Source of the DNA: Galeopsis tetrahit
Lineage: Eukaryota > Streptophyta > Magnoliopsida > Lamiales > Lamiaceae
Direction of reading: 5' to 3'
Length of the DNA stretch: 64,000 nucleotides
Assembly: GCA_963675135.1 (NCBI GenBank)
Contig: OY776119.1
Span: forward strand, 73,835,727-73,899,726
The translations under genes were made by a program, and so were the position numbers. Each line of letters starts with the position of its first letter. Within the stretch, counting starts at the first letter, position 1. Of this stretch, positions 32,398-44,012 are shown piece by piece. The notes under the pieces were generated by a model. It saw nothing but the letters and a program-made list of their open reading frames with translations. It made no database searches and had not been told where the DNA came from.

Positions 32398-34866
32398 ATG
32401 GCTAACAATGCAGTTCCAGGAGATGCTGTCAACACCATCAACAATATGGGTCCAAACCAAGTCAATCATATTTCTCATCACAAACTGCCAATGTTCTCAA
32501 TTGAGAACTATGATTTCTGGAAGATCAGGATGAGAGCACATCTTGCTTGCCAGCATGATGAGATGCTTAAAGTCATCACTAGAGGGCCATTCACATTCAC
32601 TAAAGCAAATCCCAAGCTCACTGATGCTCAAAAATCTGATCCAAGGGAGTTGCTGCCAAAAGATGAAGATGACCTTACAGCTGAAGAAAGAAAAAGGCAC
32701 AACCTGAACTACATTGCAATGAACACATTGTACCAGACAATTCCAGATGCAGTGATGGGGAGAGTGTACCACTGCACATCAGCTAAAGAGATTTGGGATA
32801 CCTTAGCACTTATGTGTGAAGGTACCCAAAAGATCAAGGAGAACAAGCTTCAAGTGGCTATCCAAAAATATGAACAATTCTCTATGGAGGCCAATGAAAC
32901 TATTGATCATCTTGATGGCAGGTTCACTGACATCATGAATGAAATAAACTCTCTTGGCAAGTTCTATGCCAAAAGAGAGGTTGCTCTGAAGATCTTGAGA
33001 AGTCTCACATCCAAGTGGGACATATACTCTGTCATGATGCAAAATACCAGCAATCTTGACAACATGCCAATGCAGCAAGTATTCTCTGAACTCAAAGCAT
33101 ATGAGTTTGATCTCAATAGAAAGAAGGTGCATGAAGAGCCATCCTCTTCAAACAAAGGTGTTGCCTTCAAAGCTGCTGAAACAGAAAAGAAGATTACTCA
33201 AAGATCCTCTCAGTCTGTTTCAAAATCTGAAATAAAGGAGGAGCTGGCACTCATGGCTAGAAGATTTGAGAAGCTCAACTCCAGATTTGGTAGATACAAG
33301 AAGTTCTACCAAGATAACAGAACCAGAAAGAGATTCAGTTCTCCTGAACATAAATCAGAGGACAAAGTCTCTGATGAAAAGAAAGAAGACAGATATGCTG
33401 ATAGGAAGAAATTCAGCAAAGGTGAACCATCATCATCAAGGAGGAAGGAGTCCTCAAGCAAGAAGGATGATGATGAAGATGTGTGTTACAACTGCCAGAA
33501 GAAGGGTCATTTTCAGTATGACTGTCCTGACCTCAGTGCAAAAGAAAGGAAGGAAAGGCAAAACAAAAGAGATAAAAGGCTGAACAACAGGAAGGCTATG
33601 GTAGCTGGAGATTCAGCAAGTGAGGAGAGTGTCTACTCTTCTGATGATGGGCTGTTCTCCAACAGTGACAGTGATGAGGACTGTCAAATGGCACTTGAAG
33701 ATGAAGAGGTATGTTCAACTTCCAACTTGTCAATTAACACACATGAATCTAGTGAAATCCATCTTGACTTTGAAAAGTTGTTGGAAGATTTCACCAGAAT
33801 GCAAGAAGTATGCAATATGGCTCTGAGAGAAAATGAACAGTTGAGGTCTAAAGTCAAAATGTCCAATCTTCCTGAATCTGAAGTTGACATTAAATCAACT
33901 GAGTTGTATCAACAGATTGTGAGAGAACATGAAGAAATGTCTCTCAAAGTCTCTGAACAACAAAAGCTGATTGATGAACAAAATCAGGCTCTAAAGAAAA
34001 AGGATTTTGACTCTAGAACTCTACAAGCTAAATTTGACAATCTCTCAAGAGAATTTGATACTCTAAAATTAAGTGAGGGGAGCTTGAAAATGAAAATGTC
34101 TGCCTTGAACAAATCTGCTAAGGCAATAGAGGAAATTCAAGGGTTTCAAAGACCATTTGCTCAAAGGGATGGATTAGGCTATAATCCATTTGAACCCTCA
34201 CCTGGTCTTAGTATTGCTTCTTCAAGCAATTCTAAGATGACTTTTGTAAGATCAGTGGCACAACAAAATGAAATTGAAGTGAATCAACCACTGATCAAGG
34301 ATAAGGGAAAAGGAATTTTTATACCAACTCAGGTAAACAATGTACCTAAACCCACACCTTTGGAAAAGGTTAAAGGCATTGCTTACAGGAGGAATGAGGT
34401 TCAGAAAGGTAGAACCAATGGAAGGCCAACCTATCTGAATCATCATCAGAGGAGTTGTCCAAAACATGTTCAGAAGAGGCCAACTCAAATGAGGCAACCT
34501 CAACTGAATGGATTAAGGGCAATACCCTCTGATAGGTATAAAACATTCAGGAAGCCTGGACCTTACTTGCCAAATGGAAAAGGCCATCCAAAAGCTTATC
34601 CTCAAAAGTCTTACCCAGCTGCACCTAAGCTTAGTAACTTCAGGAGAAATGTCCCAAAGAAATTTACCAACTCTCCTGAACTCTACAAAGCTAACACTTA
34701 TACACAAAAATCACCCAAGGCATTTAAGGGTCAAACTGTGTATGTAGATGTAAATGGAGACCAAGTCAGTCACTTTGAATCAATCAGAGTTATCAGGCAG
34801 ATTTGGGTTCCAAAAGGTACAGCTAACCCTCTAGGACCCAACACTCAAAGGGTACCTAAATTTTGA
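32398..34866 (+). CDS. E3 gag, intact
   Basis: ATG at 32398 (MANNAVPGDAVNTINN), 822 residues, uninterrupted. The Copia Gag domain begins at LPMFSIENYDFWKIRMRAHL and spans roughly residues 30-230. A CCHC knuckle (CYNCQKKGHFQYDC) is at 33484-33525. An acidic stretch, a coiled coil (about residues 470-580) and a long basic, Pro-rich tail follow. IPTQVNN (34321-34341) sits where E1 has KQTQVN. The terminal RVPKF stop overlaps the start of pol, which is in the -1 frame. It would form the particle and bind the element RNA. Confidence 0.94.
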   Translation: MANNAVPGDAVNTINNMGPNQVNHISHHKLPMFSIENYDFWKIRMRAHLACQHDEMLKVITRGPFTFTKANPKLTDAQKSDPRELLPKDEDDLTAEERKRHNLNYIAMNTLYQTIPDAVMGRVYHCTSAKEIWDTLALMCEGTQKIKENKLQVAIQKYEQFSMEANETIDHLDGRFTDIMNEINSLGKFYAKREVALKILRSLTSKWDIYSVMMQNTSNLDNMPMQQVFSELKAYEFDLNRKKVHEEPSSSNKGVAFKAAETEKKITQRSSQSVSKSEIKEELALMARRFEKLNSRFGRYKKFYQDNRTRKRFSSPEHKSEDKVSDEKKEDRYADRKKFSKGEPSSSRRKESSSKKDDDEDVCYNCQKKGHFQYDCPDLSAKERKERQNKRDKRLNNRKAMVAGDSASEESVYSSDDGLFSNSDSDEDCQMALEDEEVCSTSNLSINTHESSEIHLDFEKLLEDFTRMQEVCNMALRENEQLRSKVKMSNLPESEVDIKSTELYQQIVREHEEMSLKVSEQQKLIDEQNQALKKKDFDSRTLQAKFDNLSREFDTLKLSEGSLKMKMSALNKSAKAIEEIQGFQRPFAQRDGLGYNPFEPSPGLSIASSSNSKMTFVRSVAQQNEIEVNQPLIKDKGKGIFIPTQVNNVPKPTPLEKVKGIAYRRNEVQKGRTNGRPTYLNHHQRSCPKHVQKRPTQMRQPQLNGLRAIPSDRYKTFRKPGPYLPNGKGHPKAYPQKSYPAAPKLSNFRRNVPKKFTNSPELYKANTYTQKSPKAFKGQTVYVDVNGDQVSHFESIRVIRQIWVPKGTANPLGPNTQRVPKF

Positions 34867-37800
34867 CTTTGCAGGACTGCAAGGACCCCAAAAGGAAGAG
34901 AAGCATCAACAAGAAAACCGCATGGTACCTGGACAGTGGATGTTCAAGGCACATGACTGGAAACAAGGAGCTTCTCTCAGACTTCATAGAGAAAGATGGT
35001 CCTTCAGTAACCTTTGGAGACAGCTCTCAAGGCATCACAAGAGGCTATGGTACATTAAACATTGGTAGTGTTAAAATTACTGATGTCTCATATGTTCTAG
35101 GCCTAAAATATAACTTGTTGTCTATAAGTCAAATTTGTGACAAAGGATATTGTGTTGAATTTGCACCAAATGAATGTACTATCAAAAACAAATCAACACA
35201 ACAGGTGCTACTAACAGGGGTGAGAAAGGGAAATGTTTATTTTGCATATTGGAGCAAAACCCCTGAAGCAGTCTGTCTTGTTGCCAAAAGCACAAATGAG
35301 CAAAGCTGGCTATGGCACAAGAGACTGAATCACCTGAACTTCAAAACCATCAACAAGATTGCAAGAAACTCTCTAGTTAAAGGGCTGCCAAATCAAGTGT
35401 TCACCAAAGAACATATATGCCAGCCATGTCAGGAAGGAAAGCAGATCAAAGCCTCATTCAAAGGAAAACCTGTCATCTCAACTGAGAGAGTCCTTCAACT
35501 ATTGCATATGGATTTATTTGGGCCAATAATCCCAGTAAGTTTAAATGGAAGAAAATATGCTTTAGTTGTTGTTGATGATTTTTCCAGGTACACTTGGGTA
35601 GTATTCTTGCTGAACAAAAAGGAGACCCAAGTCAAACTACCTGAATTGATGATGAGATTGAGCAATGAAAAGGGCCTAAGTATTGTCAAGATCAGATCTG
35701 ACAAAGGCACTGAGTTCATAAACTCATACATCAATGAGTACTGTAGCAAGAATGGCATCACACATGAAACTTCAGCAGCAAGAACACCTCAACAAAATGG
35801 GGTTGCTGAAAGAAGGAACAGGACCTTGAAGGAGGCAGCTAGAACCTTGATTGCTGAATCCAAACTACCTAAAAGGTTCTGGGCTGAAGCCATTAACACT
35901 GCATGTCACACTCAAAACAGGTCCTTAATCACCAAAGGACAAGGTAAGACTCCATATCAAATATGGAAAGGTAGATTGCCCACTGTTGCTTATTTTCACA
36001 TATTTGGTTGTAAGTGTTTCATCCATAATAATGGGAAAGAACAATTGAAAGCCTTTGATAGCAAAGCTGATGAAGGAATATTTGTTGGATATTCACAAAT
36101 CAGCAAGGCTTACAGAGTCTACAATTGCAAAACTCTTATTGTGGAAGAAACACCTCATGTTGTGTTTGATGAATCTATTAATGAGTTCAGGGATAGAAAC
36201 CTGAATATTGATGAGATGACACAAAGAACAACCAGATTAAGGCTTCAAAGCAAGGAAACAGTGTTTGTGGATGTTGCCCAGCCTGAACTTCATGAAAATC
36301 AAAAACTGGACAACCTACCTGATAACAATCAACCAGTAGACAACCATCCTGAAGGAGAAATTGAACTGACTGATCCCATCCCAGTTCAAAACTAGGTAAC
36401 AACTACCAATGAAGAAGCAGGCAATGCTGAGGTAGTTAATGGATCCACTATTCAAGGGGGAACCAATGAAAATGTCAACTTATCTGACAATGAGGACAAC
36501 ACCCCTGAATATGATCCTGAACTTGATCCTTCAATTAACTTTCCTGAATTTAATGAATCTAGTGATCCAACTTCAGATGAGGACAATTCCCCTGAAAGGA
36601 TCAGGACTAGAAGGACTTGGTTGCATGACCACCCATCTAGCCTGATACTTGGTAATCCAAGTGAAGGGATCAAAACTAGAAGATTTCATGGAGAAAGTGC
36701 TCTGTTTTGTTGTTTTCTTTCAGAACAGGAACCTAAAGATATTGAGGAAGCACTACAAGACACCAACTGGATCATAGCCATGCAAGAAGAGCTGAATCAG
36801 TTTACCAGAAATGAAGTTTGGGAGCTGGTAGACAGGCCAACTCATCAAGATGTCATTGGAACTAAATGGGTGTTAAAAAACAAGAAAAATGAAAATGACA
36901 TCATTGTAAGAAACAAAGCAAGACTGGTGGCCAAAGGATATTGTCAATCTGAATGGATTGATTATGATGAGACCTTTGCTCCAGTGGCCAGACTTGAGGC
37001 AATCAGACTCTTCCTAGCATATGCAGCTCACATGAGATTCAAGGTGTATCAAATGGATGTGAAGAGTGCATTTCTCAATGGGGTACTCAAAGAAGAAGTA
37101 TATGTGGAACAGCCCCCAGGCTTTGAAGAAGGAGACAAGGTGTACAGATTAAAGAAAGCCCTCTATGGCTTAAAGCAAGCTCCAAGAGCTTGGTATGACA
37201 CCTTATCACAGTTTCTTCTAGATCATGGTTTTGTCAAAGGCACTGTTGACAGAACCTTGTTCAGAATCTGTGAAGGAGATGATATTTTGTTAGTCCAAAT
37301 CTATGTGGATGACATTATATTTGGATCTCCAAATGAAAAGTTATGTGAGAAGTTCTCTAAACTCATGCAAAGCAAATTTGAGATGTCCATGATGGGATTG
37401 ATGAATTTCTTCTTAGGACTTCAAGTCACTCAATCAAAGAAGGGAATATTCATCAATCAGGCCAAGTATACAAGGGACATGATCAAGAAATTTGGATGTG
37501 CTACAAGCAAACCAGTCAGAATTCCTATGAATACTAACTGGAAGATGGATCCTGATGAAGGTGGAGAGTCAACAAACTCCACTAACTACAGAGGAATCAT
37601 AGGATCACTGTTATATCTCACTGCAAGCAGGCCTGATATCACATTTGCAGTTGGAGTGTGTGCAAGATTTCAAGCCAATCCAAAGAAGAGCCATCTTGAT
37701 GCTGCCAAGAGGATTCTAAGATATCTCAAGGGATCTGAGAATCTTGGATTATGGTATCCAGCTGATGATAACATTGAGCTTACTGGATATTCAGATGCAG

Positions 37801-38258
37801 ACTATGGAGGATGTAGAATTGACAGAAAATCCACCTCAGGAACTTGTCAATTCTTGGGCAGCAAGCTTATCTCATGGTTCTCCAAGAAGCAAAATACAGT
37901 TGCAACTTCAACAACTGAAGCTGAGTATGTAGCTGCTGGAAGTTGTTGTGCTCAGATACTTTGGCTCAGGCAACAATTGAGAGATTACAAAGTAATCACA
38001 AATGAAGTGCCAATATTCTGTGACAACAATAGTGCAATTGCCATCTCACAGAATCCAGTGCTCCACACCAGATGCAAGCATGTGGACATCAAGCATCATT
38101 TCATAAGGGATCATGTGGAGAAGAAAGATATCAAGCTTGTCAAAATCCACACTGATAAGCAAAAAGCTGATATTTTGACCAAGCCTCTAGCTGAAGCAAG
38201 GTTCTTGGAGTTGTCAGCTGAATTAGGATTACTTGATCCAGGCAAGATGGACAAATGA
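34863..38258 (+). pseudogene. E3 pol (protease, integrase, RT, RNase H), one nonsense codon
   Basis: The frame is open from the end of gag; no ATG precedes the protease site WYLDSGCSRHM (34923-34955), so expression would need frameshifting or splicing. The integrase shows WLWHKRLNHLNF ... CQPCQEGKQ, LLHMDLFGP, IRSDKGTEF and TPQQNGVAERRNR. One TAG at 36393-36395 lies in the variable linker between integrase and RT. After it the same frame runs on through the RT (KKALYGLKQAPRAWYD, YVDD at 37302-37313) and RNase H (YSDADYGGC, STSGTCQFLGSKL, TTEAEYVAAGSCC) to the TGA at 38256. Apart from this stop it looks functional. Confidence 0.93.
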
Positions 38259-38933
38259 GGAAAGTAAAGCTCATATGAAGGGGGAAGTTCATCACAACTG
38301 AACTTCAGCAAAGTTGACCAACCTCACTGAAGCTGTCAGCCAAAGAGGGAAACTCAGCAAGGTTGTCCCTGTAGTTCTCAGCAATGTTGGTCAGGGAATT
38401 TGTCCAAGTGGGACCCAGTCAGCAACCTTGGAATCCACTCAGGCAAAGCATTCAGGCAATTTGGTCCACACAGAAACCAAAGCCCATCTCAGGATGCTTG
38501 TCCTAGTTAATTGGATAATTATTGCTATTATTAGCATTGATTAGACATTTAAGAGGTTTCTTGGTCTAAGAGTAGGCCATTTTAGGATGGAGTGTGCTAT
38601 AAAGATTTTTAACCCCCCAAAAGGCAAATCAGCATTTAATGCAGAAATCTTAATAAGATTGCATGAATTCTTGAGCCTTCATCCAAATCATTAAATTACA
38701 TTCAAAACTCCATCGAACCATTGAGAGTCCACTACCCCACCATATTCAAACGGTTTTCCCAATTACCCACTGTTACATTCCATTAACCAACGGTTAATAA
38801 ATCTCTTCCATATATAAACTCCTAAATTTTCACTACCATCCTTACGCACTCATATTTCCAAAATTCCTTGAAGTCTCAAAACCTCTATACCTGCAACTTT
38901 TCTTCAAAACTCTCTTACTCTCAAAATCTATCC
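38259..38933 (+). promoter_or_regulatory. E3 spacer with putative internal promoter for the extra ORF
   Basis: Non-coding. It begins with a polypurine-like AAGGGGGAA (38278-38286) and phrases such as GGCAATTTGGTCC. Near the end CCAACGGTTA (38787-38796) and an AACGG core (38749-38753) precede TATATAAA (38811-38818). The ATG of the extra ORF is 116 bp further on. This mirrors the MSA-then-TATA order of the E3 LTR, which suggests an own promoter; that is inference. Confidence 0.45.
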
Positions 38934-41900
38934 ATGGCTCCAAAACTCAAGAGAGAAGAACTCGTAGATTTCAATGATTCCTCTCTGGACATTGATTTAT
39001 CTTATCTTAGCAACCCAAATTCCCTTTGGTTTGAAAAGCTGGTAGCCTTTGATAGCCCAGATTCAGATGTTCAACAAGTCCTCCAATGACTAAGGGAGGC
39101 AGGGCTAGAAAAATTTCTAGGCACCAAGCCTGATTCCTGCCTGAATCCATTTATGGCAGAATTCTTTGCCTATCTCAGGTGGAAGGGCAAGAAGGGGGAT
39201 GTGTGCACAAAGCTCACATATGCAGAAGAAGATGAAGAAGAAGAAAGGCAACACACAGTCATCTTCACTGCAGAGGATTTAGAAGCCAGTTTTGGGCTAC
39301 CTTCTGAAGGGATAAATCCAGAAGTATACAAGGAAGAGGAAGATCAGGAATTCTATTTCTCCTGGATGATTGAACCAAAGAAACTTGTGAGTGCTCAAAA
39401 CAAAAACACTTTAAAGCCAGTGTTTAGGCATTTGTTTGATTGTGTTGTAAAGAGCCTGTTGAGCCACTCAGGGAGTGTTGAACAAATCAGTATGCCTAAA
39501 TTGAGAGTGATGGCTGCTGTGATTGACTCTGCTGAGAAAAGAGTCAAGTTCAACTGGAAGAAATTCATTCTTGACAAAATGATGAATGAAAAATTCAAGT
39601 TTAAGGAGGTGAAACACCACAAGGTGGTGGTTGAAGGAAAACTCCAGTTCTGCACAAGAGCAAGCCTACTCTTGGAAAGATTTGCACATTACACCCACCT
39701 CCAAGCTAAGCCAAAGCCTTTTCCAGCTCAAAAGGTGATGTTTAGGAAGCTGTCTTCTAAGACAGAGAAAAGGAAGCAGGATGCAGCCTCTAAGAAAGCC
39801 ATCACAGTTGTTCCAGCAACCAGAGCCTCTCCAAGAAAGAGGAAAGCCCAGCCACCAAAAGTTCAACCAAAGATGAAGAAGATGAAGAAGATTTTGCATG
39901 AATCTTCACCAGAAAGTCAGTCAAGAAGTGGAGGAGCCACTTCTGAGGAAATAGAGAAGGTTGCTGAGGAAGGAGTCAACCCTCCTGAAGAGGGTGAAGT
40001 ATTCAGAGAAATTGTCCCCCTACAGCCTGAGAGTATAACTGAATTCAGAGACCTTGACCAGCCAACAAGGTATGAAAGAAAAAGAAGGATCATCAAGACC
40101 TCTGAGAAGCAAAGGTTGATGGAGGAAGAAAAGCAAAAGAAAGAGTTCTTCAAGGAGATTAGACAGGCCAGCAAGTCTAAATCCAAGTCCAAACCCAACA
40201 GCCCTGAAGCCAACTCTCCTGATATTCAATCTCAAAGAATATCTCCAAGGCAAGAAGAAGAGGAGTGCAAGACTCCTGAAGATGCACCAATCATTGCCAA
40301 AAAGGTGTACTCCCCTGAAGGTGCACCTGATAGATCAGGCATTGATGTACTGGCTGATTTGGTCAATCTTGAAGATAGACCATTTTCCCCACTTGATCCA
40401 AGACTTCTCTCATATACCAAACTTCTTGAAACTGCTCTTCAAGAAGGTGATCAAGTTGTTCTCCCACCCATTCCAGCCATTCCAATTACCTCTTCAGGCA
40501 CAATGCTCTCCAAAGCACCTGAATCCCAACTTGTTTTGACCTCTCCTGACCCCAACCCTTCTGAATCCAACCTACCTGAATCCCAGCCAAGCTTACTTGA
40601 ATCCCATTCCAACCCTCCTGAATCCAACTCTTCTGGAGATGATAGTGGAGAAGACTATACTTATGAGGGGATGTTGAGACAGATTGCAAGAGCCAATGTG
40701 GATGAATTATATCCAGGTTTGAAGGATTATCCCAGGCTGCAACAACAGTTCTATGATCTCAGAGCTCTTGTTGAGATCAAAGATAGAACCATTGTGGAAA
40801 TAGCTCAGGCTATTCAGGATAAGGGTGCCAATTGGTGGCAGGTTGAGGAAAATAGGCTATTGCATTTTGCAAATGTAAAGAAGACCAGTGTTTTAACCAC
40901 TGAGGCCCTATTTTGCACCATTGTTCATGAAAAGGTGCTTGCTGAAAGAGAGAGGATAGCACAAGGAATCAAGCATCCTGACAGTCCATCTGATGATGAT
41001 GATGATCACACCAATCCCAATCCCCCTGGTATCAATTCAGCTCAGGTACATTACTTGACTTTTCATTCTGTACAGGACTCTGATCATTCAGAGGAGTTGA
41101 CCAAAGATGGTGACTCGGTCCAAGATGCATTGGCCAAGGATGGTTCCTTTGAACCTGAGGCACAGGTTGACAATGCTGAGACTTCCATAGGAGAAGCTGG
41201 TTTGACTAAAGACTCATCAATGTCAGGCAAGTTGGACATTGACCAGCCTTTAGTCATTCAGGATGACTCAGTGGACTTGGGATGCCCAGGCACTGTGATC
41301 TCCCAACAACTGCCCTCTATGGATCCTGTTGAGGATATAGAGGTGTCAGGTTTAAACATTGAAGGAGTTGAAAAGGCTGTGAGTGCTGAAAAATCAGAGG
41401 GAGGTGATGGTGAGGAGTGTGTGATCACTGGTTCCTTGAGTGCACCACAAATAGAGGGTGAGGAAGTAGAAATATTGGGTGCAGCCCAATATGAGAGTCA
41501 GGCTATTCTTCAAGTCAAATCTGAACTTGATGAATCCCTTGGTGAAAGGAGGCCTGATTCTCCAGTGCATGTGAGTCTATCTTTTGAACATGAAGAAGAA
41601 AAGAATAAAGTTGAAAATGAGAGAGAAGGTGCTGATGTATCAGACCTTATGGGAGGAAAAGAAATAGAGGGTGCTGAGGGAGTTTTTACTAACACTGTTA
41701 GTTTTGCAGATTCAGTTGCTGTTACTCTTGAACAGATTTTTGCAGATGCCTCCCTGACAGATATACCAGTTGAAGCTGACACTGATCTTCAAGCAGTATC
41801 AGCAAATGTGTCCACACTTAACCAGATCTACTTTGAACAAGCCAACACCTCTGAGGCTCACTTTCAGATGGCTACTCAGACTGCATCCATCATTGAAGAG

Positions 41901-43694
41901 CAGTCAGGGAAGTTGGACACACTGGTCAGGGAAGTTGAGAAGGCTCATGCAACCACTGCTGATACCCTAGATGGCCAAGGGAAGACTCTAGCCTCTGTGG
42001 AGATGAGGCTCACAGGGTCTGAAGAAGTGATCTTACCTACTATTGATGCAAGACTTTGTGGAGTTGAAACTGGACTGCAAACAGTTTCAACTGAAGTGAC
42101 AAAAGCCAAAGATGCTATGGGTATATTCACTAGATCTGTGAAGAAAGAGCAGCAGGGTCTCAAAACTTTGTACAAGCACAATGTAAAGGCATTGAGAAAG
42201 ACAATCAAGGATGCTTTAAGGCAGAGGACAGCAGCCCAGAGAAAGAAGGCAGAAGAGTTGAAAGCTGCTATGGTGAAGGAAGCTGCTGAAAAGTTCACTG
42301 TTGAACTCATGGCCAAAGTATCTGATCAAGTTGTGGCCAATCTCACTGAACAACTTCAGGCCAAACTTGATCAATCACTGAAAGCCACATTGGATGCCAT
42401 AGTTTCCCAAAAGATGAAGCCTGTTCACACCTTTTTGAGCATGGCAGATGATAAAATGCAAAACATTCATGATGAGAATGTTTATCTACTGCAGGAATTG
42501 AAGTCCCTCACCCATTCCCACTCACATCTCTCTGTCACTATGAGTGAATTGAAGCCCCAGTGTTTTGATAATGCCAAAAAGGGGGAAAGACAGAGAGCAA
42601 GGGCAAAGGGAACCTTGGTGATTGGTGAACCCAAGGGCAAGGAGAAAGTCCCTGAAGTTGAGGAGGAAGCAGTAGAAGACATTGGGAAAGGCAAAGGCCC
42701 AATGAATGTTGAAGATTTAACTGAGGAAGAGCAGATTCAAATAGCTGTCAAGGAATCCATGGTATCAGCTATGGAAAGTCAGGCAAGAAAGCTTCAAAGG
42801 CCAGGTGGAGAGTCTACAGGACTTGAACCTCAAGAGAAGGTTGCTGAAGTGAGGGGGAAGGTGACAAGGTCATCTGAAAGAAAGAGGAAGGAACTTCAAG
42901 CCTTCAATGAATTCCCAACCAGCCTGACTTTGCCATCAGAATTTCAATCTGAAGAATCTACTCCAGCAAGGAAATCAAAGAGAATGAAGAAAGCAGTCAT
43001 GATGCCTGCTATTGAAGAAGTTGAAGAGGAAGTACAGGACAGAGAGCCTGAAGAAGTAGTGCCCAAGCTTGCTGATGATCCTTCCAAATTGTTTGAAGAA
43101 GGATTTGGGAAAGATCCAGAAACTCAGGAAAAGCTAGCTCTCTTGAGAGCTAAAGAAAAAATGGATCAGTTGGTTGAGGCCAACAAAGCAAGAGATGGGA
43201 GAAGGGCAAACTTCAAAGCTCCAAGAAGGAGGGCTTCATACAGAAGGCTCAAACCTCAAATGCTGCAAAGATGGGACACTCAGTACCCTCACCATGATAA
43301 GTGGGTTCCAATCTCACTGAATGATGCATGGGAGGAGGCCAAGAGAAGCTTTGTATATGACTTCTATGTCATAGGGAAGTGGCTTGGAGAAGATGTAGAT
43401 GAAGTCTTTGTCCAGTTCATGTTTGAGAATCATAGGGACCTCTACCAAAAGTTGTTTGCAGCAGCTGATATTGCTAGAGTGGAGTTCAAGGCCCCTTGTC
43501 CAATTCTGTACATGCCTCCTAAGTTCAATGGGAACTTGATTGATGAAGGGAAGATTCTGGAGGAGTTCATCAACATCATGAAGATGGAGAAGATGAAGAT
43601 AGGCCCTAGAGGCTCCAACAAGGATGTTTGGGAGCTGAAGAAGCGGGTCTGGGCTCAGTATGGCATTGCTCCTCAAGATGATGGAACTCTATGA
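38934..43694 (+). pseudogene. E3 extra 3' ORF, giant coiled-coil protein, one nonsense codon
   Basis: ATG at 38934 (MAPKLKREELVDF). One TGA at 39087-39089; otherwise open to 43694, giving a 1587-codon frame. The N-terminal domain (about 220 residues) contains MAEFFAYLRW, FTAEDLEASFGLP, KPVFRHLFDCVVKSLL and KLRVMAAVIDSA. It resembles the E1 extra ORF and, more distantly, the E2 plant-transposon-type domain. A Lys-rich basic patch (KKMKKILHE), Pro/Ser- and Glu-rich spacers and a long helical region around residues 950-1170 (QTASIIEEQSGKLDTL, RKTIKDALRQRTAAQRKKAE) follow. A TQT motif sits at 41874-41882. The C-terminal domain is Trp-rich. AAAAAGGGGGAAA is embedded at 42576-42588. No signal peptide or clear membrane span is seen. 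Function unknown. Confidence 0.78.
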
Positions 43695-44012
43695 AGGATA
43701 AGTTCATTCCTTTCCCTAATTTGCTATTATGAATTCTGTTGTTATCCTTTTTCCTTCTATTCTAGACTAGTGAATCCTTGTGATTTTCAGCCCTGTAATG
43801 GTTTATCACATCTATAAAAGGATCACAGTGTTTCTATCAAAGAGATAACAACTCATTATCTCAACTAACCTATCCTGACATATATTACTTGATTTATTGT
43901 GCTAACAGTTTCTTTCAGGCAAGTTGACCAGTTCACTCTCCCTGAAGGTAATATTTAGTTTAAGTCAAGGTCCCTTTGTAATAGGTTTTGGCATCATCAA
44001 AAAGGGGGAAAT
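43695..44012 (+). other. E3 3' untranslated region and polypurine tract
   Basis: Short T-rich region ending in AAAAAGGGGGAAAT (43999-44012) directly before the 3' LTR, identical to the E1 tract. Confidence 0.85.

Noticed and set aside
34860..34868. Canonical -1 slippery site AAATTTT at the E3 gag end
   Set aside because: The heptamer is in the wrong phase (read AAA TTT, not A AAT TTT), so simple tandem slippage is not supported.
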